Assembly (NCBI GenBank): GCA_003255065.1 | Contig: QAOA01007909.1 | Coordinates: forward strand, 3,339 to 67,338 | Direction of reading: 5' to 3' | DNA length: 64,000 nt | Source: Cercis canadensis | Taxonomy: Eukaryota; Streptophyta; Magnoliopsida; Fabales; Fabaceae | Part shown: positions 46,214 to 57,344 of the stretch, piece by piece | Numbering within the stretch: position 1 is the stretch's first letter | Layout of the letters: each line of letters opens with the position of its first letter | Translations under genes and position numbers: made by a program | Notes under the pieces: model-generated | Database searches by the model: none | What the model was told of the DNA's origin: nothing | Seen by the model: the letters and a program-made list of their open reading frames with translations, nothing else

Positions 46214-47988
46214 CTGCAAACAAGAAATTAAAACTATGATTCAACGTTCCAACCAAAAATAGAGAAACGGCACTATTACTTAGAATGTGCACTAAGCCTA
46301 AGCACAAATACATTAGTTGTGCATGAATTAGGTTTAAACATAGAACTTGATAAAAGAGTGCGGTTCTGTGCACACACACTTGTGTATGAGAGTGTCCACA
46401 TGTATACTAACCTGGATAAGAATATAAAGTAGATTTGCTGTTTTCAAGAGCTAGGCTTAATTCACAATATTGGGTTTCATTTATGCCATTTACTTTGTTT
46501 TTTTACTAGATATTTGAATGTTAGAAGCTTAAACATACAATATAAAAATATGCAGAGATTAGAAAATCAACCCTCCCAAAAAAAAAAAAAAAAAGAGGCA
46601 GAAACTGTTCAGAACAAGAAAAAACACATACATAACAAAATATAGATGAAACAAATATCACCAGCCCCAATTAATATTAATAAATGGGTCAAATATTACT
46701 TTCAATCAATATTTGTTTCTATCCCACCCACTTCTCCCTACAAATATTAACAAAGGAAAAAATAAATAACTGCCTACTTTTTTTCCTTATCTCCATTATT
46801 ATGGATAGCCCCTCTCTTTCTCTCTAATCAACCATTTTTAGTTGTTATTTGGGCATAGAAAATGGGTTTCCTCATCTTAGAAATGTTGAGGCAGTAAGAG
46901 AGTGATTCTGTCCCACTCCCTTGCCCTAAAATTGAGGTTCCAGAGGTGTATCGACCCTGTCATCTATGTCTACACAATACATATTGCCATATTAGTTCAA
47001 GTTTTAAAAATTTTAGTAGACTTTATATCGATTAAACATCCAAAAGAATTAGAAAGTCCATCCTATCTCTCTTTTCCACCCTACCCTCTTTCCACCAATC
47101 AACTTTTCTTTCCTAAAGAATGGAGACAAGGATTTCCCACTATGTTTCACAATTCTACTACTCTTAGCACATCTTATATATCAATTTAAAACCTTCCATA
47201 ACTATCAAAGTTTATCCTTGCAAAATTAATGTACAAACAATCATAGGCAACAACCAGAACCAAAAGAATGAAACCCTAGCCCTAAATGGTATTTGCTAAA
47301 AGCTGTTATACAAAATCCTCAGTGGGAGTCCGAGTAGTCAACAAGTTATAGGTAAAGATCTCACACCATGATCATAAGTAGTAATTCTTCAACTTCCATT
47401 TCTTATACAACAGTGCACTATGATGCTATATAGTTTATTAGTTAGCCTTCATATTGTAACAACTAACAAGAAGATGAAGATGTCTTCCAGCCATAAATTG
47501 GAAAGATCTTGCCCTGCATTAGTATGGTTCTTATTTTGTGACATATTTGTAGTGCATATGTTACTGAAAAATGCATAGCAGCAGCAGCAGCATTACATTT
47601 TAATACTAAAGCAATGTTCTACAAACTTCAAAATACTATTATAATTTGAAAAAAGTATAAACAGGATCTTACTACAAGGACATGTTTCAATTGAAAGTTG
47701 GTACTAGATTACATCTATGACGTAATGTTTTTATTTCTCCCTCCCCTAAACGATTTCATGAAGTGGAGGTAGGTATTGAAAATATGCTAAATGACAATTG
47801 AAAACATATCAACATAAATCACAGAAGCAAATGATTCAAGATTAGAAGAGAAAAAAAAGTATATCCCAGTAGTTGTGACGTATTTACAGGCATAAAGTAA
47901 GTTTTACCATCAAATGAATGATAACCATGTAGGATTTCATAGAATCAAAAGAAACTAACAAGCAAAAGAGCATGTTCAATTTATTTAC
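46214..47988. other. No gene recognised
   Basis: AT-rich, with a short (CAG)5 tract near 47578. The segment 47220-47320 resembles 51610-51700 (accaaaaccaaaa..atgaaa..ctag), a diverged repeat. Confidence 0.5.
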
Positions 47989-48115
47989 TGGGTTTAATAC
48001 TGGACCACCTTGCTCAACATAGAAGCTCATAGATTCTAGAACTACACCAATGTCACCAGCAGTATTAGCAGCTTTCACAGTTTCCAGGAACTCATAACCC
48101 ATGTATATTGTGGTC
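47989..48115 (-). pseudogene. Alanyl-tRNA synthetase, isolated middle exon
   Basis: The reverse strand reads TTIYMGYEFLETVKAANTAG and DIGVVLESMSFYVEQGG, matching the AlaRS segment that reads AIYTGSEF...VGIVLESTSFYAEQGGQ before the editing domain. AG and GT borders are present. A short piece at 48899-48866 (LDDLMLEEGGK followed by gtaagt) may be the preceding exon. It lies 10 kb upstream of AlaRS exon 1 on the same strand, so it cannot belong to the same collinear gene. Confidence 0.8.
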
Positions 48116-49433
48116 CTAAGAAAAGAAATGGTATAGAATAAAACTCAATGGAAAACATTATAGTCTCTTGCTCAAAAGATGCCAAATAAATAATTAGGAT
48201 GAATAAAGAAAATCTAAAACAGCTGCTCAAGGGATTGGGGTAGAGGAGCAGAAAAATAAACAAACTTTCATCATACTATTTGCATTTTAATTTTTAGACA
48301 GATTGCACTCTGCACATTGCACACAACTCACTTCGTATTCATGTTCTCCTCCATTCACTGCATCTTTCAACAATTGCCATTTAGAAACAATAATTTTACA
48401 TTTCTCAAGTCACTGGACCTGCAGCCAGATCAATGTTCAACACCCAAAACTTCTAACCCTTTTCTTTGCCCCAAACCTTAAAATAAACCATTATACACTG
48501 TTACTCTAGAATTCTGAAGTCCTCAAAATCCACCAAGTCTAATTTGACCTAACCATTACTTTAAATCCAGCCTATGAATCCTAAATGCCACTTGTATGGT
48601 CCTACTACCACCCCTTATTCTAAACAAATAACATCATAAAAGACTTGAGCCTAGGACAATGGAGCTGGTACGAGGTCACCAATTTTTGCTTGCTGTTCGC
48701 TAAATAAAAACCTACTTGATTCCAGAAATTGACAACTGAAATCTTCAGAGCTGTATTCACTATACAAGGAAAACCTCTCTCATAAACACATTCGACTGTA
48801 ACACTTTTTTACCAAATATACTCTAAATAGATATGATCTTCCTATTCCAGTAACAGGAATACTTACTTTGCCACCTTCCTCAAGCATCAAATCATCTAAG
48901 GGTGTTCATAGGTTCAGTCAGTTTGGTGAGTTTTAAGCTAAATGACCAACCAAACTGAACTAATCGTTTCCCTAAGAAAGCCAAGCAATAGGTTTGGTCT
49001 ATGCTAATAAGAACAAACAAAACCAAAACAGTAAAAGTGGGTCTAGTGACATTGATTCTTGCAAGGATAGGGAATGATTTTTCATAAAAGATGACAAATG
49101 AAGGATATACTGAAGATATGAAAGAGAACATCATGAGCTTCTAACAAATAATAATGCAAGGAAAGAAAGGGACAGGAGATTTTGGGGAAGGGGGGGAGGA
49201 GGGCAGAGAAAATAAAGGCAAGGAAGAAATGAACTAGCCAAGAAAAGTAAGATTTTGTGCTAGTAAACTAACCATTACTAAGAAATATAGGTTTGCATCA
49301 AATAAAGTTAGAGTGCCACCTCTAGCAGCTTACAAAAAGAACTTTTACTAAGATGAACTTGGAGATTTACATTTTTTTTTTTAATTTGTTTACTTGAATT
49401 ACAATTCCACAAATAGAATTTTAGAGGACTTAC
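48116..49433. other. No complete gene; AT-rich
   Basis: Apart from the possible short exon at 48866-48899, nothing is recognised. Confidence 0.45.
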
Positions 49434-50838
49434 ATCACTGCTCAAAATGTAGAAAATAATTGCTGCTGCAAGGTTGCTGGGAGAATCATCAAGACTGACA
49501 CCCAAAATAGCATCAACTATTGTCTTTGCCATCCTAGAAAGTATATAACCATCAATATCAGTTGAGAAGTTTAAATTTCCAATTAGAAAGTTTTATAGGA
49601 TCTGTTCACTCAAGGACAAACACACATCCAATTACAAAATAACCAAATGTGAAAGAAATAGAAGATTATACTGATGATCTTAGTTTACTATTTCTTTACT
49701 TTTTTTATATATTTTTGGATAACCAATTTGACATGCTAAAACTCTTCATAAGCAGCAGTTAGAGTGTATTACCAATATCATGAAGAAAGATAATAAAGGT
49801 TGTTTCACATGGTTCATATAGAAAACGATAAAAACAAAATGATAAATTTATTTAATTCCGAATCCTTATATGGAAACACTAAATCGCCTCATTCTCATTG
49901 TATAAAATGGAAAGTGACTAAACTTTCAAAATTGTCAAGGATCTAAGTTCCACTTCAACTTACAATTTCATAAGGAAAGTGGCTAAAGAGATCTCAAAGT
50001 TCAACCTACTAAATGGCAATGCTTTACCATACGCACTAATGATTCAAAACACTAACGTTTATTTTTTTTTTTCTTCTTTTTTCTTTTTCTCCTAAGCTAC
50101 TAATAAAAATTCAAATCAACTAAGAAATTTTGGAGCACATGTACTAATGGTATCCTTAACTTCGAAAGCTAACTAAAGGGAATCACCCGATAAATTTAAA
50201 AATCACATATTATGAGTTCCCAGTTAATCCTCAGCCCAAATTTCAAATTTTAAATTCACATTTAGAAACCCCACAGTGGAATTTCAAAAATTCGATCCTT
50301 TCCTACACAAAAAATTCAAGGAGACCCATTTAAAATTCAAAACCCAGAAGAATTTTGTTTCAAATTTACGTACCCTTGAGTCCGTAGAAGCCGCCACTGC
50401 CGCAAATAGACAACAAAGAAAGCAAACTCGCCTTTCTGATCCGAATTGGCTAACCTTTCCTGAGCCCATCAAGAGCAAAATTCACCTCATCGACATGCTC
50501 CATCATCTCCCCAAATTCCTGTGCCTCCATCAACGTCGAAGTCGCCAGAATCGAAAAACCACAGCTCCTGGGTAATTCTATCGACTTCCCTGTTCTTTCT
50601 TTCTTTGACTTCCTAGAGACCCCGTTGCACAAATCGCCGAAAAGGACTGTTGTGGGCAAGATCGAATTTAAATTGTACGGGTCAGAATCGAAGGAAGAGG
50701 AAGAGTCTTGGGACAAGAATGCGAAGCCGCAGAATGGGTCTTGGGAACTTTCTTGGGACAGAGAGTCCCTGAAGGAAGACTTCTCTTCGTGAGCGGTGTC
50801 GTCTTCGATTAAGCAGTCGGAGTAAGTCCTTCAAATGG
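49434..50838 (-). pseudogene. WAPL cohesin-release protein, first two exons, decayed
   Basis: Exon 1 (about 50838-50374) reads RTYSDCLIEDDTAHEEKS, SLSQESSQDPF, SSSFDSDPYNLN, STLMEAQEFGEMMEHVDEVN and FALDGLRKG, then a TAG replacing Gln, PIRIRKASLLSLLSICG, a deletion and RLLRTQ. Exon 2 (49533-49434) reads GMAKTIVDAILGVSLDDSPS and NLAAAIIFYILSSD. Plant WAPL proteins read GQPVRIRRASLLSLL and MAKTIIDAILGLSFDDSPSN. The usual N-terminal start MIVRTYGRR is missing, and later exons are absent. WAPL removes cohesin from chromosomes; this copy has a stop and a frameshift. Splice borders are intact. Confidence 0.9.
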
Positions 50839-51660
50839 TCCGTTGGAGAGTTGAAGAGAAAAGGGAGGGCACGAATTGGGCATTTTGAGGAAAGGGAGGG
50901 GCTTTACGGGAAAACCGAGTTAAAATTTGAAATAGTGAATTGGAGAGTTGAAGAGAAGATGGTCGGAATGGTGGCACTGCCAATGGGCGGAGATAACGAA
51001 GACAAAGGCAACAGAAGAACAACGAGAGAGAGAAGGCAAATAGAGTTGTGTCTTTGTTGCGGAGGTTTTGTTTGAATTTTTACTTTTATTTTTCTTCGTT
51101 GGTTTTATCAACGGTGCGATTTTTTAAATACCGGCTAATGAGGAAGCGTTATCTAATCGGTTGGTAATATCAGGGAGCATAATTTGGTCATTTTACAAAA
51201 TTTCATATATACGAGTGAGGCGTGTCAAGAATAGAATAATCATTAGTTTTACAATCGTGTAGTGTATGGATAGATAAAGTAAAAAAGAGATAATTTGTGA
51301 AGAGAGAAGAAAATTAAAATTACAGAAGGCATGAAATGAAGGAACGAGCAGACAATGCATTGATAGCCACACTCACAAAGAAAATGCTCTCTTTTAAATG
51401 TATATGTGGATACATTTTCAACAAGAAAATAGTCTTGCTCATATAGGAGCCAATTAAGAATAGAAGAATCATACATCTTCATTAAAAATCATATATCAAA
51501 TCTATGCATAACCATGAAATTATACAAAATAATTAAAATTAAAATCTCTTCTTAAGTAAAATATATTATTATTCACTTCTACAAAAAAAAAAAATTTACA
51601 AAATTAATCTACTAACAATCTTAACCAACAACCAAAACCAAAAAAATGAAAGCCTAGTCT
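50839..51660. other. No gene recognised
   Basis: Sequence upstream of the WAPL remnant. Overlapping short frames on both strands are not conserved words I know. Confidence 0.45.
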
Positions 51661-51739
51661 AAAATTATATTTGCTTAAATATATTATTCAAAATGCTCAA
51701 TATCAATGCGTAAACACAAAGTAGAAGCAAAGTGAAAGG

Positions 51740-52010
51740 ACTAACGTCATTGAGGGCCAATCCTGATGTTGGATTAAAGGAAGTCAAAATTGAAGCTAGC
51801 AAGGTAGTTGTTACGTTTAGCACTAATTTCCTAGCGAAAGCTGCACCCAAAAAGTGATGAAGATGCAGTGCTAATGATGGCAGATTTGAGCCTAGGTAGA
51901 GGAGGGGCTTGGGAAAAAGCATCGGCGTTGATGTCCACATCAACATCACCTTTGGCATCGTTGGAGGCCACCCAATCCTTGCCTATTGCCTTGATTCCAA
52001 CGCCAGCTGC
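51740..52010 (-). other. Exon-like reverse-strand piece, unrecognised
   Basis: Reverse frames give IKAIGKDWVASNDAKGD, VDVDINADAFSQAPPLP and LKSAIISTASSSLFGCSF, then in a shifted frame TSFNPTSGLALNDV. The composition looks coding and is on the same strand as the other gene remnants. The family is unknown to me. Confidence 0.35.
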
Positions 52011-53440
52011 GATAGTGATTGGGAGAGAGACTTGCGACAGGGAAGGACTAGGGAAGGAGGGAGACTTGCGAATACGAAGGGACTTCTGGTTTGATTTTCA
52101 AATACAAAATTGTCTATCAATGTATTAGTCACTTTTTACTTAGAAGCATTAATTACAATATTGTATGCAATATTTGATAGACCATAATTAATTATTCTTC
52201 CCCAAATATTTGTACATTTTTCTGCCTCCCATCAACACATTTTCTATTTGATTTTCTTAATTGGCATTGCAAAGTTGGAAGAAAAATTTAATATTACTTT
52301 TTTTATGGCGTAGTATTATTTTTTAGACCAATGCTATGCAAAAAAAAAAAAAAAAATATCGATAGAATTGTTGCTAGAATTCAAATTAATTGTTAGATAA
52401 AATAACGTGGATTCTATGATACTATATAGATATAATATACTACATTGACATGACAAGTGTATGTACTTTTCATATTTTATTGAATATAAAATATAATTTA
52501 TCTTATTTTCTCAAACAAACTTGAAAACAGTTGACTTGTACACATTTCATTCATACATTGGCTATTCTTATATAATATAACATACCACATAAATACCAAA
52601 AACATCTAAGAAATCTCCATAAAATAAAGTATTAGTTTTGGCAATTCCTTTTCAATTGATATTAGTTTTTAGAATAATACTAATTAGAGGACAATAAAAA
52701 TCATGTTTAGCTGCTTCAATATAATTTTACTCATTAGATAAATACACAATACTAGACAAAGCTAGATTAATTCTATGATAATATTCATTGCTCCAGACAA
52801 GAATGCCATACTATGAAGAAGGCATCCAAAAAGAAACTATAAAGATGCATAAATATAAAGAAACTATAAAGATGCATAAATATAAAGAAATAAAAACTAA
52901 AATGATCTTTTATGAAATGAATTTGTAACTTTACAATTGATGGACTCTTGTTCTTCACACTTAAATGGACATCATGGAGTAAAGAAACTCATGGAATATA
53001 TAAGTACCTTCTTGCAGAATTATATTAAGCCAAGACTTCAACAAGCACAAATGATTTGCACAAAAAGTCATTACTCATATTTAGCATCTATATTTATAAC
53101 AAAGAGAATATATAGATGTTTACCCAAAGAAAATGATAAAAAGAAGGGGACAAGAAGCAAAACAACCACTAGCATGATGTAGCTTAAAATTGACTCAAAA
53201 CCATGGTGGAAATTCGATTGCATCTGTATGGATAAGAAGTAATCAAGATTCTTCTTGGCTCCAATCATTTAATCAAATATCCAAAAAAGCAAGTTCCTTA
53301 TTGTTTGTTTAACTAGCACAAAAAAACAAGTAATAAATACCGTTATACATTCATTAATAAGACATATTCAAAGAAGTGGGCATCCACTAACATGATCATG
53401 CTTCAAAATGGAACCTATTGTGGTCCGTTCACGCATGACT
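52011..53440. other. No gene recognised
   Basis: AT-rich, with a small tandem repeat (agaaactataaagatgcata, three times near 52830-52880). The frame at 52937-53182 is not recognised. Confidence 0.5.
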
Positions 53441-53649
53441 ATAGCTAGGTCCTATAACAGCTATGCGAGGTCGCATCCTCGGGCAACTCACCGTTCTACC
53501 AATTATCTGCTCAGGTCGCCTATAGTGAGTCGTGATTCATGAGAGATCCAGCAGAAAATTTCTTAAGTGGTTCTAAAGTCTCATTTTACACACATAGGGA
53601 AAACACATCTCAAATTTTAAGCTCTCCTAAGTTTTTTCCATCCAGATAG

Positions 53650-54985
53650 GAAAGGCCAAAGAGATTGGGAAAACACCCTTTTATACAGCTCATCCTCTAT
53701 TACCCCATTTCAGCCAATTTTAGGTTACCCCAGCTCAAACCTTTTGATGGATCGTCCTACCCTAGGGAGCACTTGGAAAACTATAATTCCATCATGCTCC
53801 TAAATGACACTAACAACGAGCTCATGTGTCGTGTCTTCCTTGCCACCCTGTGTAAAGTAGCCCTTCAGTGGTTTTCAAGCTTCCCTTTGAACAACATTTC
53901 TAACTTTGATCAACTATCTAAGCTTTTTCAAGCCTGTTTCTCCATAAGCATGACTCATAAAAAATCCTTCGTCATTCTAACTACCCTCAAGCAAGAAGAG
54001 ATTGAACCTCTGAAAGACTACATGAATCGGTACACCAAATTTTCCTTACAAGTCCGAGACCTGATGGACTCAGTGGCTATCCATGCTATCTAAGCAGGTC
54101 TTTGACTTGGACGTTTGGATGAAAATTTAACCTTTGACCCACCAAGCAACATACCCGAGCTCCTTACCATGACCACCAAGCATATCAACCTAGAAGAGGT
54201 GCTGGGACAAACGGAGAAAAACAAAACCAATGATAGAAAACCACAAGAAGATCAAAGGGAGGAAGAGGGGAAAAATCTCCCATCCGACCTAGGTACAAAA
54301 CTTACACCTCCTTGAATCAATCTAGAGCTCGAGTGCTGAAAGAGATTTACCAAACAAAGCTCGCCCAGCTCTAGCAGCTAAAAGGAGATGTAGGCTCGGA
54401 TAAGGAAAGGTACTGCGCTTTCCACCGAGGGAAAGGTCACGATATAGACGATTGCCGACACCTTCGCAATCTTATTAAAGACCTACTTAGGAGAGGCTAT
54501 TTACAGAGATTTCGGGTTGAAATTACCTCCTAGATCCAGAGACAAAATAGAGGTAATCAACCCCAACACATATCTCCCTAGAGATATCTAAACCATCAAG
54601 ACCAAAATTGTTGTCAAAGTTGATCACTAATTCGATGCTAGCCACACCAAAAGGAGGACCTGAGGCGTAACGCCATGGGAACCATACATACAATAGCGAT
54701 TTTGCAGGATAAGGAGCATCTAGGTCTTCTAAAAAAAAGGCATGAACGAGTTGCAGAGAGACACAAGAAAGAAATCCTTCATACTACTGCACTAGTTCGC
54801 AAAAGCCAGTTTGCCACAGTCATATCTTTCTTGGACAGCGACTACGAAACCATTGACCAAAAGCATGACGACCTTATGGTCATATCTTGTTTTGTAGCAA
54901 ATTATGAGGTTTGTAAGATTCTAATCAACCAGGGAAGCTCGGTAGATGTCCTTTTCTATCATGCTTTCGAGCAACTAGGCATTCC
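53650..54985 (+). pseudogene. Tat/Athila-like gypsy gag and protease remnant
   Basis: The gag region reads LKPFDGSSYPREHLENYNS, LATLCKVALQWFSSFP and ILTTLKQEEIEPLKDYMNRY. Next comes a zinc-binding motif YCAFHRGKGHDIDDCRHLRN (C-x2-H-x4-H-x4-C), then the protease region SFLDSDYETIDQKHDD and KILINQGSSVDVLFYHAF. In this lineage the catalytic motif is normally DQGSS; here the Asp is Asn. Stops and frameshifts break the frame several times. The sequence stops at the single N at 54986. Confidence 0.85.
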
Positions 54986-54986
54986 N

Positions 54987-56470
54987 AGGGGCAACAGAGA
55001 CCACAAGCACATATGGCAGAGCAGTCCAAAACTGAGGGAAACCCTGTAACATGAGGGTTCAATGGTGTAGAAATTGAGCAGCTAAGAAGCTTGCTAGGTT
55101 CTCTTAAGAAACCTTATGGAGCTTGTTCTCTAGTTCTTTCAGGTAAATCTTCATTCCTACCCCAACCAGTGTCCTAACCAGTGTCAGTGAAAATTTTCCA
55201 AGGTTCTCCCAAGTATATTCAAGAAGAAAGGTTGTTCCAGAACTGAAACAAGTCCAAGAATCCAACTCAAAATCTGGGAATGACATCACGGTAAGATCTG
55301 ACCTACCTTTACCCACACAATTTGTTGAAACATCTGCTGACACAACAGCCCCTGTAGAACTTTCCATTGTTGTTAGAAAAAGGTATTAAAGAATGCACTA
55401 AACAACCTCTCTATCCACTATCTCACTATGTCTCTCTTAAACACATGTCACCAGCCCACAAAAAATTCATTGTTAGTTTAAACACCATTGCAATCCCTAA
55501 TACTATTTCTGAGGCATTGTCAAAAAGGGAATGGAGGGCTGCTATGAAAGAGATGAGTGCATTGGAAAAAAAAAAAAAACATGGAAAATTGTTGAGAGAC
55601 CGAAAGGGAAAAACATCGTTGATTGTAAGTGGATTTTCACACTGAAATACATGGCTGATGGATCCCTTGAGAGGTATAAAGCACAATTAGTGGCCAAAGG
55701 GTATACTCAAATTTATGGGGTTGATTATCAGGAAACTTTTGCCCTATTTGCAAAAATGAATATTGTGAGAATTCTGTTATCAGTAGCTGCCCACTTCGAT
55801 TGGCCACTCCTATAGTATGATGTTAAGAATGCATTCCTTCATGGTGACTTGGATCAAGAAATATACATGAACATCCCACTAGGATTTAGGGGAGACACTA
55901 ATAACAAAGTGTGCAAGTTGAAAAAGGCTCTATATGGATTAAAACAATCTCCTAGAGGATGATTTGGGAAATTTGCAAAGGTTATGAAAGATTCTGGGTA
56001 TAAACAAAGCCAATGTGACTACACTCTCTTCATTAAACACTCATTTATTGGGGTGACAGCTCTTTTAGTATATGTAGACGACATCATAGTGACTGGAAAT
56101 GATGAGAGAGGGAGGAATGAATTGAGGCAAAGACTAGTAAAGGAGTTTGAGATAAAAGAACTTGGGAGACTAAAGTACTTCCTCGGTATTAAGGTGGCAC
56201 ATTCCACACAAGGAATCTTCATATCTCAGCAAAAATATGTGACTGATTTACTAGTGGATACAGGGAAGATTATATGTAAGCTTGTCTTTATCCCAATGGA
56301 TCCAAACCATAAATTGGGAGAAGCCAAAGAGGAATCAGTTGTTGATAAAGGAATGTACCAAAGGTTAGTTGGTAAACTAATATATCTTCTTCACACTCGG
56401 CCAGACATAGCATACTCAGTGAATGTGCTCAGCCAATTTATGCATGATCCTAGAGAACCTCATCTTCAAG
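54987..56470 (+). mobile_element. Ty1/copia fragment between two single Ns
   Basis: The segment matches about 57537-59004 with roughly ten differences in 1.48 kb. It reads copia RT words [60 protein letters not shown] and KYFLGIKVAHSTQGIF, and contains stops (for example after WPLL and in SPRG*FGKF). Gypsy sequence lies on both outer sides, and the gypsy RT core that should be here is missing. It may be a real insertion or a misplaced contig. Confidence 0.8.
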
Positions 56471-56471
56471 N

Positions 56472-57320
56472 CTGGAGCATTTCGCGGACTTGGAAGAAAC
56501 ATTCACCGACCTCTGAAAATATAGCATGAGGTTAAACCCCTCCAAGTGTGCATTTAGGGTGGAGGCCGGAAAGTTCCTCAGTTTCATGTTAATCCACTGT
56601 GGCATTGAGGCCAACCCGGATAAATGTCAGACCATCATCAATATGGAACCACCGAGAACCATAAGAGAGGTTCAGAGATTAGCAAGGAGGATTGTAGCCC
56701 TTTCTAGATTCATGTCTAGGTTGACAAACAAAGCTCTTCCCTTTTTCAAAACCCTTAAAAAATCAAAGATTTCCAATGGACTACCGAATACCAACAAGCT
56801 TTTGATCAGTTAAAACAATATTCGACTTTACTGCCCATTCTCTCTAAGCCCAAGTAGGGTGAAACTTTATTTATATACCTGACCAGCAGTGACCAGGTTG
56901 TCAGCTTGGCCCTACTCCGGGAAGAGAATAAACTCTAGTTCCCCATATACTACACTAGTCACACCCTTCAAGCCTCGGAACTTAAATACCACAAAATAGA
57001 AAAGCTAGCCTACACCCTTCTCCTTTCAGCCCGCCGTTTGAGACCGTACTTTCAGAACTATCTAATAACTGTACAAACCGACCAACTCATACAGCAACTC
57101 ATCCAAAAGCCCGATCTTGCAAGGTGAATGCTTGGATATTCCATAGAACTTTTCGAGCATATCCTTTTGTACGAGCCAATAGAAGCAATTAAAGCCTAAG
57201 TTCTTGCAGATTTCATGGTCGAGCTCACCCAATTTGAAGAACCTCGATCAGAAGAACCCTTCAAATAGACTCTATTTGTGGATGGATCCTCCAATCTCAA
57301 AGGAAGATAGACAAATGAAC
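56472..57320 (+). pseudogene. Gypsy reverse transcriptase end and RNase H, decayed
   Basis: Forward frames give MRLNPSKCAFRVEAGKFLSF, ANPDKCQTIINMEPP and IREVQRLARRIVALSRFMSR. After a frameshift follow QAFDQLKQYSTLLPILSKP, LALLREEN, YTSHTLQASELKYHKIEKLA and RRLRPYFQNYLITVQTD. A further VDGSSNLKG block looks like a second RNase H start. Many stops are present. It continues the gypsy element begun at 53650 and is then joined to copia sequence. Confidence 0.88.
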
Positions 57321-57344
57321 ATTATGCTTGAACCATAAACTATG

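Noticed and set aside
53519..53533. Fifteen bases identical to the core of the phage T7 promoter (reverse strand)
   Set aside because: Vector contamination was considered, but the flanks are not vector polylinker and continue into gypsy gag-like sequence. Treated as chance.
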